40,322 nt of DNA from Candidatus Doudnabacteria bacterium RIFCSPHIGHO2_01_FULL_46_24 (lineage in GTDB: Bacteria > Patescibacteriota > Doudnabacteria > UBA920 > O2-02-FULL-48-8), in the NCBI GenBank assembly GCA_001777575.1, contig MFEL01000006.1, forward strand, positions 1 to 40,322, given 5' to 3'. Of this stretch, positions 28,781 to 36,794 are shown piece by piece. Under the pieces are notes generated by a model. It was given only the letters and a program-made list of their open reading frames with translations. It searched no databases and had not been told where the DNA came from. Numbering within the stretch: the stretch's first letter is position 1; every line of letters starts with the position of its first letter. The translations under genes and the position numbers were made by a program.

Positions 28781-29377
28781 TTAAATCATCAAGTCTTCCT
28801 CGACCCGCTTATAGCTGTGCAATTTTTTCTTCATGCCCCAATGCTCAATCTCGTGCTTGGCCTCTTCCGCGGTTTCGGAAGCATGAATCAAATTATGAAT
28901 CGCGCGTTTGTCCTTGTTAGCCGACGCGGCAGAGTCAACTGAATAATCTCCTCTGATTGTTCCCATCTCGGCCAACGCCGGCTGCGTGTTGCCGGCAAGC
29001 TTGCGGACCATGTCCACGGCATGCACTCCTTGCACCACCATTTTTACGACCGGGCCGGAGCTCATATAATCAATCAGCCAATTCCGCACATCGGGGCCAA
29101 TCTCTTCCGCCTTGTTCTTGCCCATTTCTTCCATGGGATCAAATCCATACTTTTCATACGTTGATAGAGTCTTATGCCCCAACCGGGTAATCCAGCCCTC
29201 ATCCTTGGGGTAGTGATTATCAATTTCCTCTCTGGTCGGCGTATACATTTCCAAGGCGATAATTTTAAGCCCCGCCTGCTCGATTCTTCTCATCACCTCA
29301 CCGACCAAGCCGCGCCTAACCCCGTCCGGCTTGATCATCACAAATGTCATTTCTTCCCTGGGATGTTGTTTGGGCAT
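28781..29377 (-). CDS. ndk: Nucleoside diphosphate kinase (enlarged form)
   Basis: 198 residues against about 140 in most bacteria. Conserved parts are FVMIKPDGVRRGLVGEVMRRIEQ, SGPVVKMVVQGVHAV, GTIRGDYSVDSAA and the catalytic His165 in HNLIHASETAEEA (usual form N-x-x-H-G-S-D-S). The extra length is mainly a roughly 45-residue stretch after residue 50 (HYPKDEGWITRLGHKTLSTYEKYGFDPMEEMGKNK) in the usually variable loop region. It transfers phosphate from ATP to other nucleoside diphosphates, supplying dNTPs, and would work downstream of the ribonucleotide reductase. Confidence 0.93.
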   Translation of the reverse strand: MPKQHPREEMTFVMIKPDGVRRGLVGEVMRRIEQAGLKIIALEMYTPTREEIDNHYPKDEGWITRLGHKTLSTYEKYGFDPMEEMGKNKAEEIGPDVRNWLIDYMSSGPVVKMVVQGVHAVDMVRKLAGNTQPALAEMGTIRGDYSVDSAASANKDKRAIHNLIHASETAEEAKHEIEHWGMKKKLHSYKRVEEDLMI

Positions 29378-29378
29378 G

Positions 29379-29412
29379 GTTAATAGTTAAAAGTTAATCG
29401 TTAATAGTTATC
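29379..29412. repeat. GTTAATAGTTAAAAGTTAATC word-satellite at the ndk / cyclophilin junction
   Basis: Four variants of GTTAATAGTTA run from the ndk start into the end of the cyclophilin coding sequence. Confidence 0.6.
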
Positions 29413-30056
29413 TTAGTTATTGTGACCTGCCTCAAGGGCACTGAAACTTCGCCGGTAAACGGATTGGGCTCCACCGGCGCGCGGCCGATTTTTTCTACCA
29501 CATCCATGCCGTCTGTCACTTCCCCAAACACTGTGTATTGGCCATCAAGTTGAGCCAAAGGTTGCAACGCGATATAAAACTGGCTGCCGGATGAAGCTTT
29601 GGTCGGATTGACTTCGTCTCCCATGCGTGCCATGGCAATCGCGCCTTTGGTGTGCTTCAGCCCGATTTCCGCATCCACAGTGTAGCCTGGCCCGCCAGTG
29701 CCGTCGCCTTTGGGATCTCCGCCCTGGATGACAAAATCCTGGACAATGCGATGGAATTTCAGATTATTGTAAAAGCCTTCTTTGGCAAGCTTGATGAAAT
29801 TGGCTACAGTCTTGGGTGCGGCCTTGCCGTTTAAGGTCACGGTAAACGTGCCTTCCGAAGTTTCAATTTTGGCTACAGCTGATTCCGACACAGTTTGAGT
29901 TTCTGGGGTTTCTGGCATTTGCTGCTCCTCTTTGTTTACTGCCTGCCCCGACCCGTCAAGTATTGGGGTTTCCTGTTTACTCTGATTGTAATAATAAACG
30001 CCCAAAACCGCTCCGACAATAACCACGGCGATGATTGTTCCCAATTTACCTTTCAT
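29394..30056 (-). CDS. Membrane-anchored cyclophilin-type peptidyl-prolyl isomerase
   Basis: 220 residues: an N-terminal anchor helix (about 5-22, [19 protein letters not shown]), a Gln/Pro/Thr-rich linker, and a bacterial cyclophilin domain (about 62-217) with [55 protein letters not shown] and the catalytic Arg in FHRI. It isomerises X-Pro bonds outside the membrane, probably to help fold exported proteins such as the large surface proteins here. It follows the ComEC-type hydrolase gene by 24 bases, perhaps in the same transcript. Confidence 0.9.
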   Translation of the reverse strand: MKGKLGTIIAVVIVGAVLGVYYYNQSKQETPILDGSGQAVNKEEQQMPETPETQTVSESAVAKIETSEGTFTVTLNGKAAPKTVANFIKLAKEGFYNNLKFHRIVQDFVIQGGDPKGDGTGGPGYTVDAEIGLKHTKGAIAMARMGDEVNPTKASSGSQFYIALQPLAQLDGQYTVFGEVTDGMDVVEKIGRAPVEPNPFTGEVSVPLRQVTITKITIND

Positions 30057-30080
30057 ATCCCTTTAATTTTAGCAAAAAAA

Positions 30081-30938
30081 TCATTTTTTGTAAAGATTGA
30101 TGCCATCGGAAACGAATCTGACAGTGCCATTCTGGTCAGTGCGCAAAATTTCCGCTTTAGCTCCCTGAATCCGACCCATAGCTTCCTCGGTCGGGTGGCC
30201 GTAATTGTTTTTGCCCACCTCAATGATGGCGTAGGCGGGGCTGACGGCGGACAAAAACTCCTCTGCTGATGAAAAACGGGAGCCGTGGTGGGCGACCTTG
30301 AGGATGTCAGAGTCCAAATTGAATCCAGCCGCCGCCAGCTGCCGCTCGACCTTGTCGGTCACGTCGCCCGTGAAAAAAACCGAAGCCTTGCCAAAGCTCA
30401 ATTTACCCATGACGGATGTGTCATTGGTTTTCAATTTAGCCTCCACAATTCCCGGCGGCGGGTAATAGACGTCAAAGACCGTGGCGGAATCGAGCCAGAC
30501 CCGCTGCCCTACTTGCGCGTAAATTTTTTCGGCTTTTTCTTTTTCCAACGCTTCGGCAAATTGTTTATAGGCGGCCGTGTCCGCGCTTACCCCGGTCAGC
30601 AAAACTTTTTTGACGCGGTAGCGCTTGAGCACATCGGTAAATCCGGCGACATGATCCAAATCCGGATGGGTCAGGATCAATAAATCAATGGTCCGATCAT
30701 AAAACGGCATGACTTTTCCCAGTTCGCCCAAAACTTGGTCTGACGGTCCGCCGTCGATGACGATTTGGTTGCCCTGGAAAGTTTGAATGAATATCGAATC
30801 GCCCTGGCCCACGTCCAAAAAATCCACGTGCAGCAAAAAATCCGGCCGCGATTTGCTAAAAGCTACCCAGGCCGCCAGGTTGAGAAACAGCAGCGGCACG
30901 AGAAACCATTGAATGATTTTTGTGGTTTGAGAATTCAT
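30081..30938 (-). CDS. ComEC-type metallo-beta-lactamase domain protein
   Basis: 285 residues: one N-terminal helix (about 10-27), then a metallo-beta-lactamase fold with LHVDFLDVGQGDSIFIQ, IVIDGGPSD, the metal site LTHPDLDHVAG, VFFTGDVTD and KVAHHGSRFSS. This is the C-terminal nuclease-like domain of ComEC encoded separately. In single-chain ComEC it degrades the non-transforming strand during DNA uptake. The gene directly follows the membrane half (30974-32569) with a 35-base gap, so the two very likely act together. Confidence 0.9.
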   Translation of the reverse strand: MNSQTTKIIQWFLVPLLFLNLAAWVAFSKSRPDFLLHVDFLDVGQGDSIFIQTFQGNQIVIDGGPSDQVLGELGKVMPFYDRTIDLLILTHPDLDHVAGFTDVLKRYRVKKVLLTGVSADTAAYKQFAEALEKEKAEKIYAQVGQRVWLDSATVFDVYYPPPGIVEAKLKTNDTSVMGKLSFGKASVFFTGDVTDKVERQLAAAGFNLDSDILKVAHHGSRFSSAEEFLSAVSPAYAIIEVGKNNYGHPTEEAMGRIQGAKAEILRTDQNGTVRFVSDGINLYKK

Positions 30939-30973
30939 GATTAATTTTTTTCCAAGCGCTTGGATCCTCCCCC

Positions 30974-32569
30974 TTAGAATAAGGGGGAGTTCCTCGCGAG
31001 AAAATGCTGCCTAATCCAATTAAACATCTGTAACCTATTTAGCCATCCCAATAATAGAATATAATACGAAACCAGCATCCAGACGCCAAAGTTTTCGTAA
31101 TTGACGGACGCCAATGGAATCTGGGCGGTCCATTCCGCAATCCTGATGACGTATTCGAGCATGGCCCAGGCCGTGTAGGCAAATGGGTAAGCCAGGATGG
31201 GCCAAATCAGCGCCGCCAGGCCGGCCAAAAATCCAAACAGCATGGCCAAAGGGATCACGGGCAAAACCAAAACATTGGTCAGAGGGGCGATCAGGGACAG
31301 CCGGTCAAAGTTCAAAAGCAGCAGCGGCAGGACAGCAATCTGCGCGGCCAAGGTGGCCACCGCAAATTGCCGAAGGTATTTCCACAGCCACTTAAAGCCA
31401 GGCTCAATGCGTGGTGAGAGAAAAACCAAACCCATCAAAGCCAAGAAAGAAAGCTGAAAGCCCACGTCAAAGTGCAAAATCTTGGGATTAAGCGCGATCA
31501 TCGCAGCACCAGTAAAAGCCATGGCGTTATTGATGGCCTTGAGCCGGCCGATATTCAAAGCCAGCATGCCCAAAATGCCCATGATGGCTGCCCTGACCAC
31601 CGAAGCGCCGGCGCCGGCCATGACCACGAACAAGCCAATGGCAACCACTGACAGCGCAAATGAAATCCGGCGCTTAAACCAATAGAGCAGCAGTCCGTCG
31701 ATGAACGTGGCAATAATGGTGATGTTAAAGCCGGAAAGAGCGATGATGTGCGTAGTGCCCGTGATATTGAAATTCTTCAATAAATCCTCGGGGATGCCGC
31801 GGCGCAACCCCACCAACAGGCCGGCCAAAAAAGAATTGTGCGGCTCGGGCAGGATTTCCGAAATTTCGCGCACAAATTTCTGCTTAAAGACAAGCAGCCC
31901 GGCTTTGATTGGACTGCCTTGCCTGCTTTCGATTATTTCGATTTGGGGATAATAGACCACAGCCTCGATCCCGGACTTGGCTAAATAATTTTTGTAGGAA
32001 AATTCGCCTTTAACCTCGGCATCACGCGGCTCCTCGATTTTTTTGATGAATTTTATCCGGTCGCCGTATTGATACTCCGGAAACCTCGCCACAGTCACCA
32101 GCAGCTTGCTTTCAACTGTTTGCCCGCCAACTTGCAATTTGCCCACAGTCAAGTATGCCTTGTCGCTCCGCATATCCGGCTCCTCCACAATCGTGCCGGA
32201 AACTTCCAGGGACTGGCTGTAATATTGCGACAGATGATTTTCGTCCAGCGAAAAATAAATCCGCGCCATGCCCAAAATCAAAATAAGTCCTCCGAATCCG
32301 ATAATTTTGACTGGCCGACTCTGCCACCAAACTGTAACAGCTGCAACAAAAAAAATGGCCGCGATCGCCATGATTTCTAAATTTACATATTTCCCCAGCC
32401 ACACGCCGGCAATGAAGCTTAAGCAAAAAATGAGGAAGATTTTGGATTTGGAGAGGTGAAAATTTTTTTTAGAACTCCCTAATGAGGAAATATCCTGTTC
32501 CCATCCCCGCTGAGAACTTTGCGAGTTGAGCGGGGATCTTGCTAAGTCATTATTGGTTAATCTCATCAT
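30974..32569 (-). CDS. comEC: ComEC membrane domain (DNA uptake channel)
   Basis: 531 residues with about ten membrane helices. It has the competence domain pattern: a soluble OB-like part (about 95-210, with VSGTIVEEPDMR and GDRIKFIKKIEEPRD), then HNSFLAGLLVGLRRGIPEDLLKNFNITGTTHIIALSGFNITIIA, the most conserved segment, and LNPKILHFDVGFQLSFLALMG. It passes single-stranded DNA through the membrane during transformation. The first roughly 38 residues (LTNNDLARSPLNSQSSQRGW...) are encoded by the palindromic left end of a GIY-YIG element and look foreign. The start overlaps the end of the GIY-YIG gene by 20 bases. Confidence 0.9.
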   Translation of the reverse strand: MMRLTNNDLARSPLNSQSSQRGWEQDISSLGSSKKNFHLSKSKIFLIFCLSFIAGVWLGKYVNLEIMAIAAIFFVAAVTVWWQSRPVKIIGFGGLILILGMARIYFSLDENHLSQYYSQSLEVSGTIVEEPDMRSDKAYLTVGKLQVGGQTVESKLLVTVARFPEYQYGDRIKFIKKIEEPRDAEVKGEFSYKNYLAKSGIEAVVYYPQIEIIESRQGSPIKAGLLVFKQKFVREISEILPEPHNSFLAGLLVGLRRGIPEDLLKNFNITGTTHIIALSGFNITIIATFIDGLLLYWFKRRISFALSVVAIGLFVVMAGAGASVVRAAIMGILGMLALNIGRLKAINNAMAFTGAAMIALNPKILHFDVGFQLSFLALMGLVFLSPRIEPGFKWLWKYLRQFAVATLAAQIAVLPLLLLNFDRLSLIAPLTNVLVLPVIPLAMLFGFLAGLAALIWPILAYPFAYTAWAMLEYVIRIAEWTAQIPLASVNYENFGVWMLVSYYILLLGWLNRLQMFNWIRQHFLARNSPLF

Positions 32570-32882
32570 AAAGATCTTTCCAAGTGGGATTATTCTTTTC
32601 GATCAATCTGATCTTCCAAGCACGGTTCCATTTTTTAAGCTGTTTTTCTCTTTTCAATGCCTCGTCCCTATCTTCAAAGATTTCATAGTGAACCAACCTA
32701 TGCACATGATATCTTTTAGTAAAACCAGCGACTAGCTCTTCTCTATGTGTATATACTCTGCCCACCAGTTCGTCAGAAAAACCTATATACAAAACTCCGT
32801 GAGGTTTACTGGCCAAAATATAGACATAATAATTCATAGCAAGATCCCCGATTTCTCTCCTGATCCTCTTGTCGGGGATGGG
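32500..32882. mobile_element. Putative GIY-YIG element with inverted hairpin ends
   Basis: Left hairpin 32503-32537 (ATCCCCGCT with AGCGGGGAT) is followed by CTTGCTA. Right hairpin 32844-32879 (ATCCCCGA with TCGGGGAT) is preceded by TAGCAAG. CGGGGATCTTGCTA and TAGCAAGATCCCCG are exact 14 bp inverted copies, and the outer ends CCCATCCC and GGGATGGG also match. The GIY-YIG gene (32550-32837) fills the interior exactly. Confidence 0.65.
32550..32837 (-). CDS. GIY-YIG single-domain nuclease (second, distinct type)
   Basis: 95 residues from ATG 32837. The frame is open further upstream only because it runs through the palindromes. MNYYVYILASKPHGVLYIGFSDELVGRVYTH gives the GIY (YVYIL) and YIG (LYIGFS) motifs and the conserved Arg; a Glu follows in ALKREKQLKKWNR. 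Typical of the UPF0213-type family often called endonucleases, with no settled function. It differs clearly from the GIY-YIG protein at 11508-11765. Its last codons overlap the comEC start. Confidence 0.88.
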   Translation of the reverse strand: MNYYVYILASKPHGVLYIGFSDELVGRVYTHREELVAGFTKRYHVHRLVHYEIFEDRDEALKREKQLKKWNRAWKIRLIEKNNPTWKDLYDEINQ

Positions 32883-33012
32883 CGGGAGGGAGGAAAACCC
32901 TCGCCTCGGGGATGGGCGGGAGGGAGAATGCCTCGCCCTTTTCCCTATACACCCGCCTGGGGTCTCTCCCCCTCCCATCCCCGCTGAGAATTATCCGAGT
33001 TGAGCGGGGATC
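32883..33012. repeat. Additional palindrome copies between the GIY-YIG element and hisS
   Basis: A direct repeat of GGGGATGGGCGGGAGGGAG (32873-32893 and again at about 32911-32931), and a solo hairpin at 32974-33012 that matches the left hairpin of the element in the same orientation (CCCATCCCCGCTGAGAA ... GAGTTGAGCGGGGATCT). Confidence 0.65.
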
Positions 33013-33032
33013 TAATGGAGGGACTTTTACCC

Positions 33033-34274
33033 CTACCAAAGCATCGATTTTATTTCCGTGGCCAAATCTTCTAAATCCACCGTGACCTGTTTTTTTTCAA
33101 CTAAATTTTTGACATTGGCCTTGCGACTCTTCGCTTCATTTGGGCCGTAAATCACCGCCACCTGGATATTTTTGGCTTGCGCAAATTTGAACTGCTTATC
33201 CAGCTTGGCCGGTTCGTAATAAAATTCGCAGTCAATGTTGGCTTCGCGCAAATTGGTGCAAATATTCAGATACTCGGCAGTCAAATTTTTGTCCAAATTC
33301 ATGACCAAAACCTCGGCTGCGGTTTGGGGAGCGATCACGCCCATCTCCGAAAGCGCGGCCAGCATCCGATCCAGGCCAATGGAACAACCCACAGCGGGAA
33401 TGCTTTGCCCTTTGCCATCCTGGATCAAATTGTCATACCGCCCGCCGCCGGCAATGGAGCCAAACTCCGGCTTGTCCTTAAGTACGAATTCAAAAATCGT
33501 GCCCGTATAATAATCCAGACCACGCGCCAGATATTTATCAAACTCAATATTCGCAACACCGAAGCTTCCGAGCAATTCTTCAAACTCTTCGACAAAATTT
33601 TTACCCAGCGCATCCATGGCTGACTCATAATCTTCCATGAGCTTTTTATCAAAGCCCTCGTCTTTGAGAAGCTCTAGAACTTTTTGTTTGCCGAGCTTGT
33701 CAATTTTATCTATGGTGCGTAAAAACCCAACGGCTTGTTTTTTAGAAACCTTAAGTTTGCCTAAAACCTGATCAACCAGCCGGCGATCATTAAACCGAAC
33801 CTTAACCTCGCCAATTTCCAAAGCCTTGAACGCCGCAGCAAAAGTCGTTACCACTTCCGCATCCGCTACGATTGAATCTGAACCGACAATGTCCGCATCG
33901 CACTGCATAAATTCGCGATACCGGCCCTTTTGCGGATTTTCCGCGCGCCACACGCTGGCGATTTGATAACGCTTAAACGGCTTGGGAAGTTCGGGGTAAT
34001 TTACTACGACTCTCGACAGAGGCACAGTTAAATCGTACCGCAGTGCCACCATCCTGCCGCCCTGATCCTTGAACTTGTACATGAGTTTTTCGCCCTCATC
34101 GCCGTATTTGCCGCCCAAAAGTTCGTAGTATTCCAAAGCCGGCGTATCGAGCGGCGCAAACCCAAAACGCTCAAAGACTTCGGAAATCTTGGAGATAATT
34201 TTTTTCCGCGCCATCTGCTCCTGCGGCAAAAAGTCGCGAAAGCCCTTAAGCAGTTGCGGTAATTGTTTTGCCAT
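33033..34274 (-). CDS. hisS: Histidyl-tRNA synthetase
   Basis: 413 residues, standard bacterial length. Class II motifs: GFRDFLPQE at the N-terminus, ALRYDLTVPLSRVV (motif 2 region), RYQIASVWRAENPQKGRYREFMQCDADIVG, the His-specific LARGLDYYTGTIFEF and GGGRYDNL, then SIGLDRML (motif 3) and a C-terminal anticodon-binding domain. It charges tRNA-His. It is preceded by a terminator, so it has its own promoter or relies on the palindrome-rich interval upstream. Confidence 0.97.
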   Translation of the reverse strand: MAKQLPQLLKGFRDFLPQEQMARKKIISKISEVFERFGFAPLDTPALEYYELLGGKYGDEGEKLMYKFKDQGGRMVALRYDLTVPLSRVVVNYPELPKPFKRYQIASVWRAENPQKGRYREFMQCDADIVGSDSIVADAEVVTTFAAAFKALEIGEVKVRFNDRRLVDQVLGKLKVSKKQAVGFLRTIDKIDKLGKQKVLELLKDEGFDKKLMEDYESAMDALGKNFVEEFEELLGSFGVANIEFDKYLARGLDYYTGTIFEFVLKDKPEFGSIAGGGRYDNLIQDGKGQSIPAVGCSIGLDRMLAALSEMGVIAPQTAAEVLVMNLDKNLTAEYLNICTNLREANIDCEFYYEPAKLDKQFKFAQAKNIQVAVIYGPNEAKSRKANVKNLVEKKQVTVDLEDLATEIKSMLW

Positions 34275-34302
34275 GGCTTAATTTTAGCACAAGCTTAGAT
34301 AA

Positions 34303-34331
34303 TAAAAAAAGACCGACGGTGGGACGCCGGT
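34303..34331 (-). terminator. Intrinsic terminator ahead of hisS
   Basis: Minus strand ACCGGCG-TCCCAC-CGTCGGT (one G-U pair) followed by seven T. It lies right after the stop of the 73-residue gene. Confidence 0.8.
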
Positions 34332-34334
34332 TGA

Positions 34335-34556
34335 CTAGCTGGTGGCAGCTCTGGGCCTGAACTGCGGCTGCAATGCCTCAAACATGGCATTGTGAAGCTC
34401 GCGGTAATCAGATATCGACAGAAGTTCCGCGAGAACCTGCCCATGCAGGATGTTGATGCCGCTTTCCGGGCTGGTAAAGAGCCGTGTCGCGCTCCCGTCC
34501 GGGCGGACGAAGCAGAACCGATCGCCTACGCGTTCGACTCGCCATTCTGTTGCCAT
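34335..34556 (-). CDS. 73-residue protein of unknown function
   Basis: Very strong ribosome binding site (AAGGAGGAGATT-ATG). Soluble protein: MATEWRVERVGDRFCFVRPDGSATRLF, then LHGQVLAELLSISDYRELHNAMFEAL and a short basic tail. No family recognised. GC-rich with strong translation signals, as are the tiny genes at 20.5-23.4 kb. It follows the DUF167 gene by 15 bases and ends in a terminator. Confidence 0.7.
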   Translation of the reverse strand: MATEWRVERVGDRFCFVRPDGSATRLFTSPESGINILHGQVLAELLSISDYRELHNAMFEALQPQFRPRAATS

Positions 34557-34571
34557 AATCTCCTCCTTGTC

Positions 34572-34796
34572 TCAAGCAAGCTCGATCAACTTGTGCTTGC
34601 TTTTGTTGCCGGAAATTATTCGAATAGTCGACGGGGCTATGTCAAAAAACTCGGCAATGATTTCGATCACAGCAAAGTTGGCACCCCCATGCTCGGGAAT
34701 GGCCGTAGTCCAAATCTTGTATTCGTCCAAATCCAACTCCTCCATCCTGTCTTCATGCGCGTGAGTTTGAACGTGAACCCTTATAATTTTTGACAT
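34572..34796 (-). CDS. DUF167 (YggU) family protein
   Basis: 74 residues: MSKIIRVHVQTHAHEDRMEE..., TAIPEHGGANFAVIEIIAEFFDIAPSTIRIISGNKSKHKLIEL. The A-N-x-x-I-E-x-x-A-x-x-F and I-x-S-G-x-K-S-x-x-K patterns define DUF167 (YggU); its molecular function is unknown. It overlaps the end of the DUF6580 gene by 44 bases in another frame, so it is cotranslated with the cobalamin-linked cluster, though a functional tie is unproven. Confidence 0.85.
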   Translation of the reverse strand: MSKIIRVHVQTHAHEDRMEELDLDEYKIWTTAIPEHGGANFAVIEIIAEFFDIAPSTIRIISGNKSKHKLIELA

Positions 34797-35265
34797 AAAA
34801 CCTCACTAATTCATATGAGCCAAAAAAGATTGTTGTATAGAATAAATCACCAAGAATAGTATTTCGGAAAAACGGAATGGCGTTTATGTAAGAAGCCATA
34901 ACCCCCGCCAGGTCGTGGCTATACATGCTGGTTGAATAAAAAAAAGCAAAGTTCGTAATGAGATAAAAAATGACGGAACCCACCAGACTGCCGCCGATGA
35001 CAGTGGCTAAATTTTTCCGCTGCCTGACCCAAAGCCCGATTAGACCGATCAAAAGAAAACTGCCATACACCGTAACGCGCGACTGCCATGAATCAAAGCC
35101 GATGAAAAAATCCGAAACAACCATGGCCGCGATGGGCAAAGCCAAGGCGAATTTTTTAGGCAAATAAACTCCGCCGAACAGAGCTACAGCCCCGATCGGC
35201 GCAAAGTTGGCCGGATGCGGCAGGACTCTGAGCAGGGCCCCAATTAAAACCAGGAGATAGGCCAT
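34753..35265 (-). CDS. DUF6580 membrane protein, candidate substrate-binding (S) component of an ECF-type transporter
   Basis: 170 residues with about five membrane helices. The N-terminus LLVLIGALLRVLPHPANFAPIGAVALFGGVYLPKKFALALPIAAMVVSDFFIG is the DUF6580 signature and resembles ECF transporter S components in its helix pattern and the P-x-P-x-N-F-x-P-x-x-A motif. Its neighbours are a DUF4430 (transcobalamin-like) protein 14 bases upstream and a corrinoid adenosyltransferase beyond that, so cobalamin or a precursor is the likely ligand. No ATPase or EcfT gene is in the window. The transport role is an inference from context. Confidence 0.75.
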   Translation of the reverse strand: MAYLLVLIGALLRVLPHPANFAPIGAVALFGGVYLPKKFALALPIAAMVVSDFFIGFDSWQSRVTVYGSFLLIGLIGLWVRQRKNLATVIGGSLVGSVIFYLITNFAFFYSTSMYSHDLAGVMASYINAIPFFRNTILGDLFYTTIFFGSYELVRFYVKNYKGSRSNSRA

Positions 35266-35279
35266 GTTCTATTTACTAT

Positions 35280-35705
35280 TTACTTATTACTATTTACTAT
35301 TTCTAATTTCCACTCAATCACATCAGTAAATTTAGTGATATATGTTCCCGCCCCAACCTGCGCCTGCGCGCCGTTTATATAAAACGCCCAAAAGTGCGTT
35401 TGTTGATTGGGCGTTATTCCGTCAATTGAAACTACAAACTCACCGACGCCTGAAAATTCCTTGGTTTCCACATTGTGGGAAGTTTTCAAAAGTTCCAAAG
35501 CCGTCTGACCTTCCACTCCTTGGTATTTGATGATGGTGGAGGGCACCTGTTGGATCGTGCTTTGTTCCTCCAGCGACGCCTTCTGCCCATCGTTGATGGT
35601 CGGGGCTGATACCGGCTGTTTGGTCAGGGAATAAATGATGCCGAATAGCGCGATCACCACGATGACGACGAAAATCTCTAATTTTTTTGCTGTATTATTA
35701 AACAT
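35280..35705 (-). CDS. DUF4430 protein, membrane-anchored, transcobalamin C-domain-like
   Basis: 141 residues: one N-terminal anchor (about 9-27, LEIFVVIVVIALFGIIYSL), a linker, then DUF4430 (about 55-137) with YQGVEGQTALELLK, GVGEFVVSIDGI, HFWAFYINGAQAQVGAGTYITKFTDVIEW. This fold is shared with the C-terminal half of animal transcobalamin and intrinsic factor and is found in bacterial surface proteins. Given the neighbours, it may capture cobalamin outside the membrane. Its last residues (IVNSNK) are encoded by an AGTAATAAGT word-satellite. Confidence 0.8.
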   Translation of the reverse strand: MFNNTAKKLEIFVVIVVIALFGIIYSLTKQPVSAPTINDGQKASLEEQSTIQQVPSTIIKYQGVEGQTALELLKTSHNVETKEFSGVGEFVVSIDGITPNQQTHFWAFYINGAQAQVGAGTYITKFTDVIEWKLEIVNSNK

Positions 35706-35772
35706 AGTTAAATCAAATTAATGGCCACGCTCCCCTATCTTAATTTGTTCTTCCGCAAAGGTCAATGGCGCA

Positions 35773-36303
35773 TCAATAGTCAATCCCTCTCTGGGCCAAA
35801 ATGCCTTTGTAATAAGGATGCTTAATCATTTTCATCTCGGTCACCAAATCCGCGGCATCAATCAACTTCTTAATCCACTTATGCCCGGTTAGGCACAAAT
35901 GCACGCTTTCCGGTTTGCTACGTAGCATGCTATATACATCCTCCACCGTCAGCAATTTGGATTCTACCGCGGAAATCGCCTCGTCGGCAATCACTAAATC
36001 GTATTTCTTGCTTTTCAAAGCCACTTTGACGAATTTCAAACCCGCTTTCGCCGCGGCAATATGCTCGGAAATCGGTTTGCGGTCGCCAAGAATGCCCACA
36101 AAACCACGGCCCAAAAGCTTAACCGCGACATTGGGCAGCTTTTCTAAAATTTTCCGCTCGCCGCTCGGCCAGTCGCCTTTAACAAATTGCGCATACAAAA
36201 CTTTCATGCCGGTACCCGCCGCTCGCACAGCCAGCCCCGCCGCCGCCGAGGTCTTACCCTTACCATTGCCGATGTAAATTATAGTCAAGCCTTTTTTGGT
36301 CAT
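35773..36303 (-). CDS. cobO: Corrinoid (cob(I)alamin) adenosyltransferase, CobA/CobO/BtuR type
   Basis: 176 residues, standard length. P-loop IGNGKGKTSAAAGLAVRAAG (residues 11-30), LYAQFVKGDWPSGERK, YDLVIADEAISAV and VHLCLTGHKW match the CobA/CobO family. It converts cob(I)alamin to adenosylcobalamin with ATP. No cobalamin biosynthesis genes are nearby, so it probably serves salvage. The product is the cofactor required by the class II ribonucleotide reductase at the end of the window. Its ATG overlaps the stop region of the HAD gene (36300-36303). Confidence 0.94.
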   Translation of the reverse strand: MTKKGLTIIYIGNGKGKTSAAAGLAVRAAGTGMKVLYAQFVKGDWPSGERKILEKLPNVAVKLLGRGFVGILGDRKPISEHIAAAKAGLKFVKVALKSKKYDLVIADEAISAVESKLLTVEDVYSMLRSKPESVHLCLTGHKWIKKLIDAADLVTEMKMIKHPYYKGILAQRGIDY

Positions 36304-36788
36304 AAAATTAGCAGCAATTCGTCCAGACTGTGAACTATATGTGTCGGCTGGCCGATTTTCTCATCTGGCATTTCATGGGCAAACATGCCTTTTTGCAGCC
36401 AGACGCTTGGATGCCCATGCTGGTTGGCGTATTTAATGTCTCTTTTCGTGCGATCCCCGACAATTAAAATTTCTGATGGGTTTAATCCAAACCCGGAAAC
36501 AATTTGGTCAAAAATAACGGCTTTGTCGTCGCTTATTCCCTCCGTATCGGTTGACGCAACAGTTTTAACAATCTCAAAATATTTTCGCAAGGGCGATTTG
36601 GCAATCTGTTCATTGCGCTCTTGAATGGGGGCATTTGAATGCGCGCTTACAAGAGAAGCGACAGCCAGCCTATAGCCCTTGTTTTTGCAATGTTCAAGCA
36701 CTGCTTCCGCTTCAGGAAATTCTTTTTTCAAATCCGAGTCAAATAAGGTTCTTGCCCAGTCAAAAATTATTGCCTTTATTCCATCCAT
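36300..36788 (-). CDS. HAD-like hydrolase
   Basis: 162 residues: motif I IIFDWARTLF, motif II region LAVASLVSAHSN, Lys in a SDDKAVIFDQI helix, and motif III/IV ILIVGDRTKRDIKYANQHGHPSVWL. Motif I is D-W-A rather than D-x-D; the second Asp, usually the acid/base in HAD phosphatases, is Ala as in phosphonoacetaldehyde hydrolase, but the protein is short and otherwise looks like a generic HAD. Substrate unknown. It is coupled to the adenosyltransferase gene by a 4-base overlap, and lies six bases after the methyltransferase. Confidence 0.85.
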   Translation of the reverse strand: MDGIKAIIFDWARTLFDSDLKKEFPEAEAVLEHCKNKGYRLAVASLVSAHSNAPIQERNEQIAKSPLRKYFEIVKTVASTDTEGISDDKAVIFDQIVSGFGLNPSEILIVGDRTKRDIKYANQHGHPSVWLQKGMFAHEMPDEKIGQPTHIVHSLDELLLIL

Positions 36789-36794
36789 AATGAT

